A stretch of 64,000 bases of DNA from Labia minor (Eukaryota > Arthropoda > Insecta > Dermaptera > Spongiphoridae), in assembly GCA_963082975.1 (NCBI GenBank), contig OY720346.1, forward strand, positions 70,051,267 to 70,115,266, written 5' to 3'. A model generated the notes under the pieces. The model was not told where the DNA came from. It saw only the letters and a program-made list of their open reading frames with translations, and ran no database searches. This document shows positions 24,901 through 36,900 of this stretch, in pieces. Both the position numbers and the translations under genes were made by a program. The number at the start of each line of letters is the position of its first letter. Positions within the stretch are counted from its first letter, which is position 1.

Positions 24901-27900
24901 AATAATTTTAAATAATTGAAATAAGTTCAAAAAATTCTCTGAAGGTAATATATTTTTTTTTTAAATTACTCTTTTTGAAATATATATTTTCGTTTCGCTG
25001 ATCTACTCCCCTCTCTTCCGTCTTAATTAATTGATACGTATATATATATACGAGGTGTGTCTAAAAAGTTCGGTGAATGGTATGATAAAAACGTTAAAAA
25101 GAGAATGTTAATTGTAAATACCTTTATTAACCTTCAAAATACTCTCCACTTGCCACAACACCCTTCTGACAACGTTCGTATAACGCTTGAAAACTGTTGG
25201 AAAAGTCTTGATGTGGAATCGTTCTCAGAGTAGCCGTCATAACGTTCAGGCCGGCAATCCACAAGCAGGGCACCAGAAAACACTACTTACTGTGTCTTTG
25301 CTAATACCCAATTCTTCGGCTATTAGTCGCAGAGTCAATCTCCGATTGCATCTCTCGTACACGTTCAGTGTTTTCTGGTGTCTTGCTTGTGGATTGCCTG
25401 CCTGAACGTTGTGCCTACTATTCTGAGAACGATTCCACATCAAGACTTCTCCAACAGTTTTCAAGCGTTATACGAACGTTGTCAGAAGTGGGTTGTGGCT
25501 AGTGGAGAGTATTTTGAAGGTCAATAAAGGTATTTACAATTAACATTCTCTTTTAAATGTTTTTATCATATCATTCAGCGAAATTTTTAAACACACCTCG
25601 TATATATATATATATTTAGTGTTAGTATTTTCTGTTAAAATAGATTAGTAAGGACAATAAAATATTTTGCATAATGTAGTTATTTGAATAAATTTAAATC
25701 TATAAATATTAAAACATTTTTAAACTCTGATTTATTTTTGACCTTAATTTGTATTTCATTTAAGTTTAAATTAAATCATTATCAAAAGTCAATTTGGCAC
25801 GAAGAAAGTTCCAGATGATAGTTTAATTACCTAAATGCGGAATAAATTATTCTTATTGAATGTTTAGTATTTAAGTTTTGTTTTGATTATATAAAATATG
25901 AAAATAGTTTTTATTTTAATTAAAAACCATCCAAAAATAATTACAATAAAAACTATCTTAAAAATATAGATTAAAATAAATACAATTTGTATAAATGAAA
26001 GTATTTATGTCTATTTTTAATTTACTTTAAGTAACATGGCAGCGAAAATGATGGCATAAGCCACACCAGGTAAAAATCGTCTCGATGCACATATTGCTTC
26101 AGTTGGAGTTAAAACAAAAGTCAAATCGGCAATAAATAAAGCTAATAATCCAAATAAAATAAGATATCCTAAAACAGAAGTTCCGGCTGATAAGTTGGCA
26201 TTAGGTAGAGCAGCAGCCGCTAAAAAGTAGAGTGCAACAAGAATTGTAAGAAACGCTCCAAGAAGAGCCATCCCTGCAAGTGATGCTGCCCATGGATAAC
26301 TGTAACAATAATCCAATTAAATAAATTATAAAAAAAAAAACTGTAACAATAATAATATTTATTTATAAATTTATTTAATATTTATGTGAGATTTACCTGA
26401 GAGTGTGATAAAGAGCTGGTCTATTGGCTAATATAGATACGCTATCATCCATTCCAGAACAAAGACTATAAGTAGCACTTCCAAGTTCTATAATTCGGGG
26501 CATTTCAGCGTCCACACGAAAGCCTAAATCAGTTCTCCAAGTGGCTAACTGAATTCCAGGGCCAGCAGAACGGATTGTAAAATTTCCAGCAATTATATTC
26601 TGTCCAATGGTAAATGCCTCAAGAATTTGATCTCGTAATACACCCCTCATTGAATAGTTAGGGGTTGGATCTATTAATTCCTGATCATCCGAACGCCTCC
26701 AGCACTCAGCTAATGGTGAAGATGTTAAATTAGCATCCCGACACGGTTTTTGTTCTAAAAATTGATGTAAACCCTAAAAAATAAGAAAATATATTTTTTA
26801 GAAAATGTATAATGGATTAGGAAAATGAAACTTTTTTTTCGAATAATGTTTTGATGTTTGAGTCCTGTTACAGGACCACCGAAATGACGACAACGATATT
26901 TTGTTTGAAAAGGAAGTTAGAGAATTTAATTTCTAAATCTTCAATTTTCATTCTGGCTCATTCATTAAAAAATAGATTATTAATTATTAGCCGTTCTATC
27001 ATTTTATTAATATTTTTTTTTAATTTATTTTCTTATCAAATCAATATTAATTATAAGAAATTTTTGAAATTCATTTGATTTCATCCAAAAGTTATCATGT
27101 TTTGGACGCAACTATATTTTCTGAAGTCGAAAAAATACTTCTCTCTCTAGGTTTAAAATTTGGAAATAAATTCAACAACTGTAAGGGTATTAAAAATAAA
27201 GTGACATTAGGATTTTAGTGTAATATCTTATATTTTTTGACTTGTGATTTTGTTTAAAATGATCAATTTGTTTAAAAAATAATTAATTAAATAAATGTTT
27301 ATTAATAAGATTAGCTATAATTACTTGAGCGACTGCTCCAACAGCAGCCATTGTGTCTGCCAAACTTGAATCGACTCTATCTAAATCTTCTCTTATCATA
27401 TCAGCTGGTGCTCGTGCAGCATCACTTCGATAATAATCCCTCAATTGTCCCAGCCAAGCAGCTGCTGTTGCTTGGGGTGAAGGTGGATTGAGAGGGGGTC
27501 GAGTGTCGAGAAGGGCTGGTACAAGCCATCGTCGATAAGCAGCAGCCATATCCAAAGCTTTTTGACGGCGCTCAAGCAAAGGCTCAAGAATGAACGAATT
27601 CATCGAATCACCATCTTGAAAATAAAATATCTTATTTAAAAATTATATTACAACAGTAAATATATAATGGAATTTATTCTTAAAATATTTAATATATATT
27701 AAGCCTAAAAAGTAACTTATTATTACTTTTTTTGTTTAATAAAAACTAATAAATATTTCTATAATTTTTAAATTTTTTAACAAAAACTTCAAAATATTTG
27801 AGATGCTCAATTCATATATCGAAGATTTTATCATGATGATAGGAGCTGATCTAATGTCGACATCACCAAAATAACAACTGTTATGTTTAAAATGCAAGTA

Positions 27901-30900
27901 TTTTTATTTCCTATCCAAATATTAATTAAATATATTACATATTTTCTGAAAAATGTACGATTCTAACTACTTTTTTTGTATATTTTATGAAATATCAGTT
28001 GACAAATTATTTCTTAAAAGAGCTTTTCTTAAGGTGCCGTCTCTCTTTCGGAATTTGGCTATAATCATGACTAGGATAGAAGAAGTTGCCTAGCTATGAT
28101 GATCTTTCTTAGAAATGTTAATGCGGTGGTTGCCCGTTGCCTTCCTCATGTATAGAACCAGGAACTGACAGTTCCTGGAGCCGGAGGCAACTGATGTTAA
28201 ATTGAATAGAAAAAAATTGTTCTTAGTTGGAATCGAACGCCCACTTATTGTGTAGAAAATTGCTACGTTACACTCTCGGCTAGCTGCCTCCTTTAAAAGA
28301 GCTATTGAAATGAAAATAATTCGTTTGAACTCTTTTATTATATGACCTTATTTACATCTATATATATATATTACTTATTTTGTTAAATAATCTTAAAAAT
28401 ATTTAGATTTGTAGTGATGTTTTTTTATTAAAATTATTTCTCAATTTCATTTAATTATATGATTCTTTTAAACAAACATATTTCAATTTTACTTTAACCA
28501 AATTTTTTAATCTAATTATTAAAAATTTTATTATTTTTTTTTAATAATTACATTAAAATTGAATTGATTTATACTGACTTGCACGAAATCGATGCAATTC
28601 TGGTGTGCCAAGTACTGATAAAAAGGCAACTCCCTCCAAATCATTATCAGTGACATCAAGTAATGCTTGTATTTCTCCAGGCGTGTCTACAAGTATAAGC
28701 ATAAGCGTTCCAGGCCGTAGAACCTTCGCTAGGTCTTCACGCATCGATGCACCACCAGTAGGATTAGCTGATAACAAAGAATTGCTTATTCTCCTCCTAA
28801 ATATTTATCAAATTATCTTCTTCTTTTTATTTGATATAAAAAAAAGTATTGAAGAAGTATTGAATATAGAATAAATAAAATATATAGAGTACCGGATGTT
28901 GTTTCAAGTAATGGTCCATTTCCTCCTGAAGTTGTGCGTGAATGTAAAGTATAAACACCACCGAGACAAGGAACATCGGTGGTGACACTTGCAGCCGCAT
29001 CAACAGCCATTCTCACGGCATCAGTCACATCGTTTGCCCACGAAGAGGATGAGCGGACAATTATTAATATTTGGGCTCCCAGTTGACCAGAAACGGCCAA
29101 AACAGCTTTAGCTACTGCATCTGGCGCCAAAGTTACAACCTGAAATATTCATTTTATTAAAATATTTTTCATTTTTCAATTTCAAAATAATAACAACAAA
29201 TTAATCCATTAAATTATAAACATAATGATAATAGTGATTAATATACTTAAATAATTGATTTAACAAAAAAACATCACAATGAAGCAAATAGAAATTAAAA
29301 TATAAACAAACCAGAACAAAAATAATAAAAAAATAGAAAATTTTAGTATTTAAACAAAAACAATTAAAAGCTACTATATATTTTTTATTAGTATATTTAA
29401 TTTTAAAATAAAAAACATAGATAGTTATCTCTCTCTCTGTACTTAAGTGTAAATAACAAATTTATAAAATAATTGATTGGAATTTTCACATAAATTTTAA
29501 TAATATATTATATTAAAAACAAAATTATTTTTTAATTCTTCTAATTTCTTTCAAATTGAATATTTATTCAATAACTTTCAATTTAATTTTTATCATTTGT
29601 TTTTTTTTCACCTGACTAGTATGGATATGGGAATGACTTCCAGAGGAGACAAGAAGAGGGGCGATACTTTGAGCCTCTAATAGTGGTGTCACCAGCTGAG
29701 TGGTAGTTGCATCAACCAAAATTGTTGCAAGAACCCCATCCGGAGGTGTATGAAGACCAAGCTCTAAAATACATTAAAAACATCATATAAATTAATCTAT
29801 AGTACTTTTTTCAAAAATACTACACTTTACTGTTTGATTACTTTAATAGGAAGTCAAGTTCTTGAAAATTTTATAAAAATAATAATATAATTATATATAT
29901 TTTTTATATAAATAATGAGGTATGAATATTAAGAGTTGTATTTTATTATGTAAATTATACTTTTTTAAATTATTTAAATTAAATCCAGTTTTATAAAATT
30001 GTTGAAGCTTAAAACACGTTAAACGCCGTGTCGGCCACCGGTGGCCGACATAAAATACCTAGCTTTGACTCTATTTTTTGAATAGCAATTTATATGGAAC
30101 GCGTGGTCGACAGCACAAAAAATTGAGTCAAAGCTAGGTATGTTATGTCAGCCACCGGTGGCCAAAACGGCGTTTAACGTGTTAAAATGGTATATCAATA
30201 ATTCTCTTCTCCTACTCCCTTTTTCAGATCGCCTTTTGTTCGAAGAAGACAGTTGATAAGAAACTACCCCTCTAGCCAGATTGTCCATCTCCAATTAAAT
30301 AGTGAGTAAAAATATTAATAAAATATTTTAATTAAAATTCTAGACTCTAATATAAAATACAGTCCATTGCTCCAATAAAAATTATTAATTATGTTCTTTT
30401 AATATATGTATAAATTATGCTAAACTAATTGAGCAATATTACCATATTATTTATATTAAATTACCAGTTAATTGTCGTTCCGTGGTACGGTATAAATATC
30501 GATAGAGCGCATTATAACCACGTGCGGGTTGTCCGCATGTATCCATTACAAGCGCTCCGAGTTCAGTCTTAAGAGTATTATTTCTTCGCAATTCTGCCAC
30601 AGCAAATTGTAAAGCAAGTGCATGTAACGCGCCTGTCGTGTCCACCACGCCACCGCATTCATCGGGTCCAGCATCACGCCGTCTCTGATGAACAGGAACT
30701 ACTCCCAAAACAGCCACTCCACGACTGGAGCGTAACTAGATAAATAATAAATTTAAAATTATAAACATTTACATTAATCATGACTTAAATATAATAATCT
30801 AAATAATTAAAGAGGATTTAAATGGATATAATTAAGTTTCTCTAGTTGGGGTCTATGGGACGGAGTCAACCCAAACTCCGGGATCAAAATTGGGAAAGCT

Positions 30901-33900
30901 ACTTGATAGCGCCTCCGATCAAGAAAATCAAGGTAAAGGTTGATAGAACCCGTCATAGGACTGATCATAGGACACCTAATTGATATAGGTATGGTATGGT
31001 ATGGTAGGCGTTGTCCTTGCGTAGGGCGTACAAAAGTCAGATTTTTTTTTATAATTAAGAGTTAATTGACTCTATTTTATTAATTAACAAAAATATTGAG
31101 TAATACATATAAATATTTTAAGTGATTTAATAATCTTTCTGTTTATTATTTTTATATAAATATACCTCCATCATTCCATCCAGTCCGGGTTCTTCAGGCC
31201 CGTCACCGAGTCCTGCACATTGCGTGACGAGCCTCGCCCAGGGCGTTTCATCCCTTGATAAACCACTATATAATCTCAAAGAGGTGATATCAACACTCGG
31301 TGGACTATCCGTGTCAATTCGTCCAACCGGTTTCAGTGTATAAGTGGAATCCTCATTATTTGGTGGTGCTCTTTGTAATTGTACAATTTGCAAATTGGCG
31401 TGAGCGTTTTCACCAGAAGCAGTGAATGCTACCCCATTGAGACCAGAACCTACAAATGCCATCCGCGGCACAGCATCAAGAAGACTTCGACGAAGCCGTT
31501 GAAGATCATTTAGATTGGGACAATGGGAGTAATTAGCGTACCGTTCTGTAAAAATATTATAACATAAATGAATAAATAAATAATAAATAAACAAATAAAT
31601 AAATAATAAATAAATAATAAATAAATAATAAATAAATAATAAATAAATAATAAATAAATAATAAATAAATAATAAATAAATAATAAATAAATAATAAATA
31701 AATAATAAATAAATAATAAATAAATAATAAATAAATAATAAATAAATAATAAATAAATAAATAAATAATTTGATTGCAATAAGGCCAATTTATACATACA
31801 ATAAATACAATTTCCTTAATGAACATTTATAATAGAAAAATTTAAATGTAAAAATCAATTGAAAAAATTGTATTTCAAAATATTCTCAAATTCTCTTAAA
31901 AATAAGAAAACAGTTCATATATAATATCAAATTCAATTCCTATAAAATCAAAATCAAATTTTTTTTAAAATAATTAATCTCATGCGATAATAAAATTTCT
32001 TATTAAATCAGATGCACAATAATGCAAAATTGTAGCAAAATGATTAATTTTAATGTTTTTTAAATAAATGCAAATCATAAACTATTTGAAAATAAATTTA
32101 TTATAAGACCAGATGTAATTCTAGTGAACCCTTTCTCTCATCATTATCAATTTCTCTTGGAGAACAAAATTTAAAAGTTAATTGATTAAATCAATATATA
32201 TATATTTACTTATAGTTATTAAAAGTATAATTTGAAAATACTTGCCGGGGCACAGTTCACGAACAACTGTTTTCAATGCATGATGAATTGCCAAAACAGA
32301 ATTAATAGTATTTACAACAGGAGAATTCTATTAAAAAAGAAAAACATAAAATAATATTATATTTAATTGATTTGTAAAGAATCTAATATAATGTATGATA
32401 TGTAATAATATAATATAATAAATAAATTGTATAAATTGTCTTTTTAAATTTATGTAATATTTACATGTTGGAATCGATACGAATGAAGATTAGGATAGAT
32501 TTCTTTTGAGCGACATGATGCACCCCGACAATGATGAACACGACTCCATAATTCCGGAAACCACGGATTTCTTACATTATCAGTTAAAGTTAAATTACGG
32601 AAATAATTTTCAAAATCTAGCACCTGCCCAGCCAGAGGTTTTAAAGTCATTGTACCAAGAGCTTCTCTCCTGTAACAGAAATATTAAAAATTTAATCCAA
32701 GTTTAACTCTCTCTTAAAGAAATATAATATAGTATATCATATTAATATAATATATAAATATAATATAGTTGGATTAACAAAATAATTAATATAAATATTA
32801 TTAAATTATATAAAGAACAAAAAAGCGGGCATAATGAATGAATTAAAATGCAAATATCTAGCCATTATAGTATTAAAATTTCCATGTTCTTTAATTTATT
32901 AGAACTGATTTTTAATCCCAACTTATTCATATATATTTAGAAATAAAAATTAATATATTTATATAAAGAAGAAGAATTGTGGAACAAATGTGGAAGTAAT
33001 TTATCAAAAATAGTTTGAAATTCAAAATTTAATATTATATTTATCAAATTTCCTAAGTTTTAAAATAAAAGTAATAAGAATAGAAAAATTATATTTGAAA
33101 ATATTAATGATTTCTTACGGGTACGAATTAAGAATAGATTCTGAACCGGGCATGGTCACCCAGACAAGCTCGCCCGGAATATAGCGGCTTTCATCTTCTA
33201 AAGCCCTTAATGTTCTCATTAATAATTCAAGAGCGTCCGATGTCAATAATACAAAAACAACTCTTGCGCCACGTGCCCGAGCGAGAGCAGTCAATCGAAG
33301 AATGGCTGCCCGCATCGAGACCCCCCCGCTACTTCCGCGTAAAGGAATAGGTACAGCAGCCTGGACTCGAATGGATGCTGCACCTGCCGTACCCGCACGT
33401 TCTAGAAGACGAAATAGATCTTCCAATTCTCCTCCATCCTAAAAGTAAACAAGAAATTGATCTTATTAATCCAATCTCAAATCTAGAGCTATGACTTAAA
33501 TCCATATTTTAGAGAATAATACAATTTGTTTTGTAATATACCAAAATTTATAATACATGTATCACTAAAAAAAAATATTTATTTTATAAATTTGATTTAA
33601 AAAAATTCTGATTTTCGATTAAAATTAATTAAATCTCTTCTCTTCTCTTCTCTTCAAAGTTGATTAATTTTATATAAATATATACTTAAATTAACTATAT
33701 TATTAATCAATCAACTACCTGTTGATAAAGTAAATGAACACAGGCCCAACCCAAATTCTCTGCCATATGTAATAATCCATCAGCAAGAATCCGGGTGCTT
33801 GGTGATAATTGAAGAGGAAAAGGTGCAAAAGGTTTTCGGGCAGCGGGTGGTCCAGCAGCATCTGGCGCAAGGACAGGAACACCCCAAGGTCCTGCAGCCT

Positions 33901-36900
33901 CTTGAACAGCACTGGAAACCCGAGAATCTAAGTAAAAAAAAAAGCAATAGAAATATTAGCTTAACGATCTTTTTCCGGTTGATTATTTAAAAAAATGGTA
34001 ATAAATAAACCTCCAGCAGCTATAAATGCGATGACAGGCCGTGCTTGATCGCCTTGTTTTGCTAATAAATCTGCAACATCCCTTGCTGCCTTCACAGCAC
34101 TTCCACAAGTATCTACAGCAAGTGCAGCAAGATGCGGTTCATCCGTGGATTGGTTAGCAATATGATCCAGCGCCCATAGAAAAGCTTCCAGCTGTTCTTG
34201 GCCCCTTAAATCAGCGGATGTGCCACACTCCAATGGACGACTACTTGGATCGTGTGCAGGGACTGTCAAACCCAAATAAAACGGTAGTGGAGATATACCT
34301 AAAAATTAAAAATAATGTAAAATTATGAATAATGAATGCATTTTATTTTCAAATAATTAATTTAAGAAATAATGTATTTTACCAGCGCCAGTGTCAAGCC
34401 ATTCTGCACCTGGTTTTGTTTTTTGACATTTTGGACAGCCATCACCAGAGGAACATTGAGAAGCGAGACCCGATATGGGTGCCTCATCAAGACCAGCAAT
34501 GTCTCTGGACCAGATCCAAGGTGCACCAGTCGTTTTCAATTCTCCATTGTAATATGCAGCTACCTAAAAATTCTTTAGAGTTTAACCCTGCACAGTGCTT
34601 TATTTCTCTAAACCTTCTAATTTTTCTAGTCTACTAGTCCAATATTTATTTACTAATCAACGAAATAAATTCAATTAGGAAGTAACTTTAAAAATATGAA
34701 ACAAATTGACAATGAAACATGAGAGTATTATTAAATATTTTAGAAAAGTTATAGCAAATAAAGAATGAAGAAAGTACCTTTTCAAGAATAATCTGAGGTC
34801 CTCTTCTACGAGCATTGAGAATATGTAAACCCCAATTACCAAGTCCTTCTGAATTAAATGTGAAACCGATAGTTCCATCAGGATAGGGGGCGATTACAGA
34901 ACGAAGACGCCGATTGATTAATTTACGATTATGTAATCGTCTTTCGAAATCATCCACAGAACATGATTTAGATTTCAATATATTTGAATCTTGATTAATG
35001 GGATTATTTGGTGTATCCAATATCGCTAAACCATTCACCTAAAACAAAAATATAACAAGAACAATGCTTATAAATTTTTAATTTTTTTTATTTATATAAT
35101 TTAAATTAAATAATAAAATATTATGTTTTAAATTGAATTAAATTAAATATTAGAGAACATCTTAATACTTTAAAAGTGAATCTCTTTTTGTTATAACGTT
35201 CTTATTATTATGATTGATTGACCATTCAATTTTATTTTTTATTATCATTTAATTTGTAATTATTATTTTACAAAATTGGCCAAGGAAATAAAAATGATCA
35301 AAAATAATTAATATTTTGATCTATTGAATAAAATTCATTAAGAAAAACTTATTATCAAAATAATTAAATTTATTTTAATAATATTTATTGTGTTAATATA
35401 CAAAATTAATTTTAAAATAAAAAATTACATGAAATTGGATAATGAGTTGAAAAGTTGAATGATTATGTAAAATGATTAACTTTCACCTGATAGGAGATGC
35501 TTGGTTCCACGGTGGATGTAAATTCGTGGGCTTCAGCTTCTAAAGATGGGCATAACGAGGCAAGAGCATCACCCACAGCTGCACCCACGGCCAATACTCC
35601 CTGGGCGATACTCTGTTCTGCCCACAACCCCGACTCGAGTACAGCACGACATTCAGGGTCCTGGCATTTTGCCAACTAATAAATACAAGTTTAACACAAA
35701 TTTATTATCCAATGTCCTTATCTATTTAATTACAAAATAAATAAATAAATAAATAAATATTTCATAATACCTCTTTATGATATTGCCCAAGCCAGGGATT
35801 GATTTGTCGAGTTTTAAAATTCAATTGTGATGATTGTAAATGGGCAGAGAAAGCATTCATTTGTTGTTGAGGAGTTCTAGAAAAACAAAAAAAATTAAAA
35901 GAAATTAAAAATTTATCAGAATAATTGATCAAATGTTATGTTAATAATAATAATAGTTGATAATAGTTGATATTTGTAATTATGTTTTCGAATCCTAATA
36001 AAAAATTCATTTTTTTTTGAAGCATATTAAAAACGAAATTAAAAATTTGAAGTTTAATTTTTCAAGTAATATTATTTTATAAAGCCTAAATTTTTATTTT
36101 ATTTAATTTTAATTTTAATTTACCTGAATAAAAGTGCCCCGGAGAAAACATGTCCAAAGTGTCGAACAACTTGAGCAACGCCCGGATCGACTGAGGCAAA
36201 AAGCCAAAATAGATCCCCACGTCCTAAATTACCTCGTGTAATTGCAAGATCAACGATTTGCAAAAGTCGGCGAGTGTCACTCGTTGTCGTCCAAACAACA
36301 ACTCCCCGAGCTCCAGTTGCTCGGGCGGAAATCAACGAGGAAATTAAATGATTACCACGAAACTAATAATACGAAAAAAAAAAAATTAATAATCCTTGAT
36401 TTAATAATATTTACATAAAGTTATTATTTTTGTAGATTTATACAACCTCTAGAGTAGAATTTTGAAGTGCCTCTTCAACGGCAAGACAAATGGATGACCT
36501 TGCACTAAGATCTCGAAAATTTTGATAAGATTTCATTGAAATTTCATCTTGCACTGAATAAACTGAAGAGACATAGGTCCAACCGAGATGTGATAAAACA
36601 GATATGACAGCAGATGCTAATTGATTTAAAGGCGCCTCTACCTGTAAAGAAATTGATATATATATATTATTGATATTTATCAATGTTTTAAAATATATAG
36701 GTAGGTTTTAAATTTGAAGATAACAAATTGTATTTTGTGTTCATCAATTTCTATTTCTTTAATGGTTTAAGAGTTTTTCAAATAAGGAATTTTGATTCTA
36801 TGAGTATTTTACCATATTACCAGTGATTCTCAACCTTTTTTTTTACCGCGGCACACTTTTTACGATTTAAAAATTTGGCGGCACACAAAGAAATGATTGA

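Noticed and set aside
28225..28292. Functional tRNA gene
   Set aside because: A and B boxes are present, but there is no closing acceptor stem and the region is the head of a SINE with target duplications.
31510..31826. Tyr/Leu/Phe/Ile-rich ORFs resembling membrane peptides
   Set aside because: Pure translation of the 11-bp AT tandem repeat in an intron.
32238..32246. GT donor three bases after the GC donor of exon 21
   Set aside because: It shifts exon 22 into a frame that stops after a few codons.
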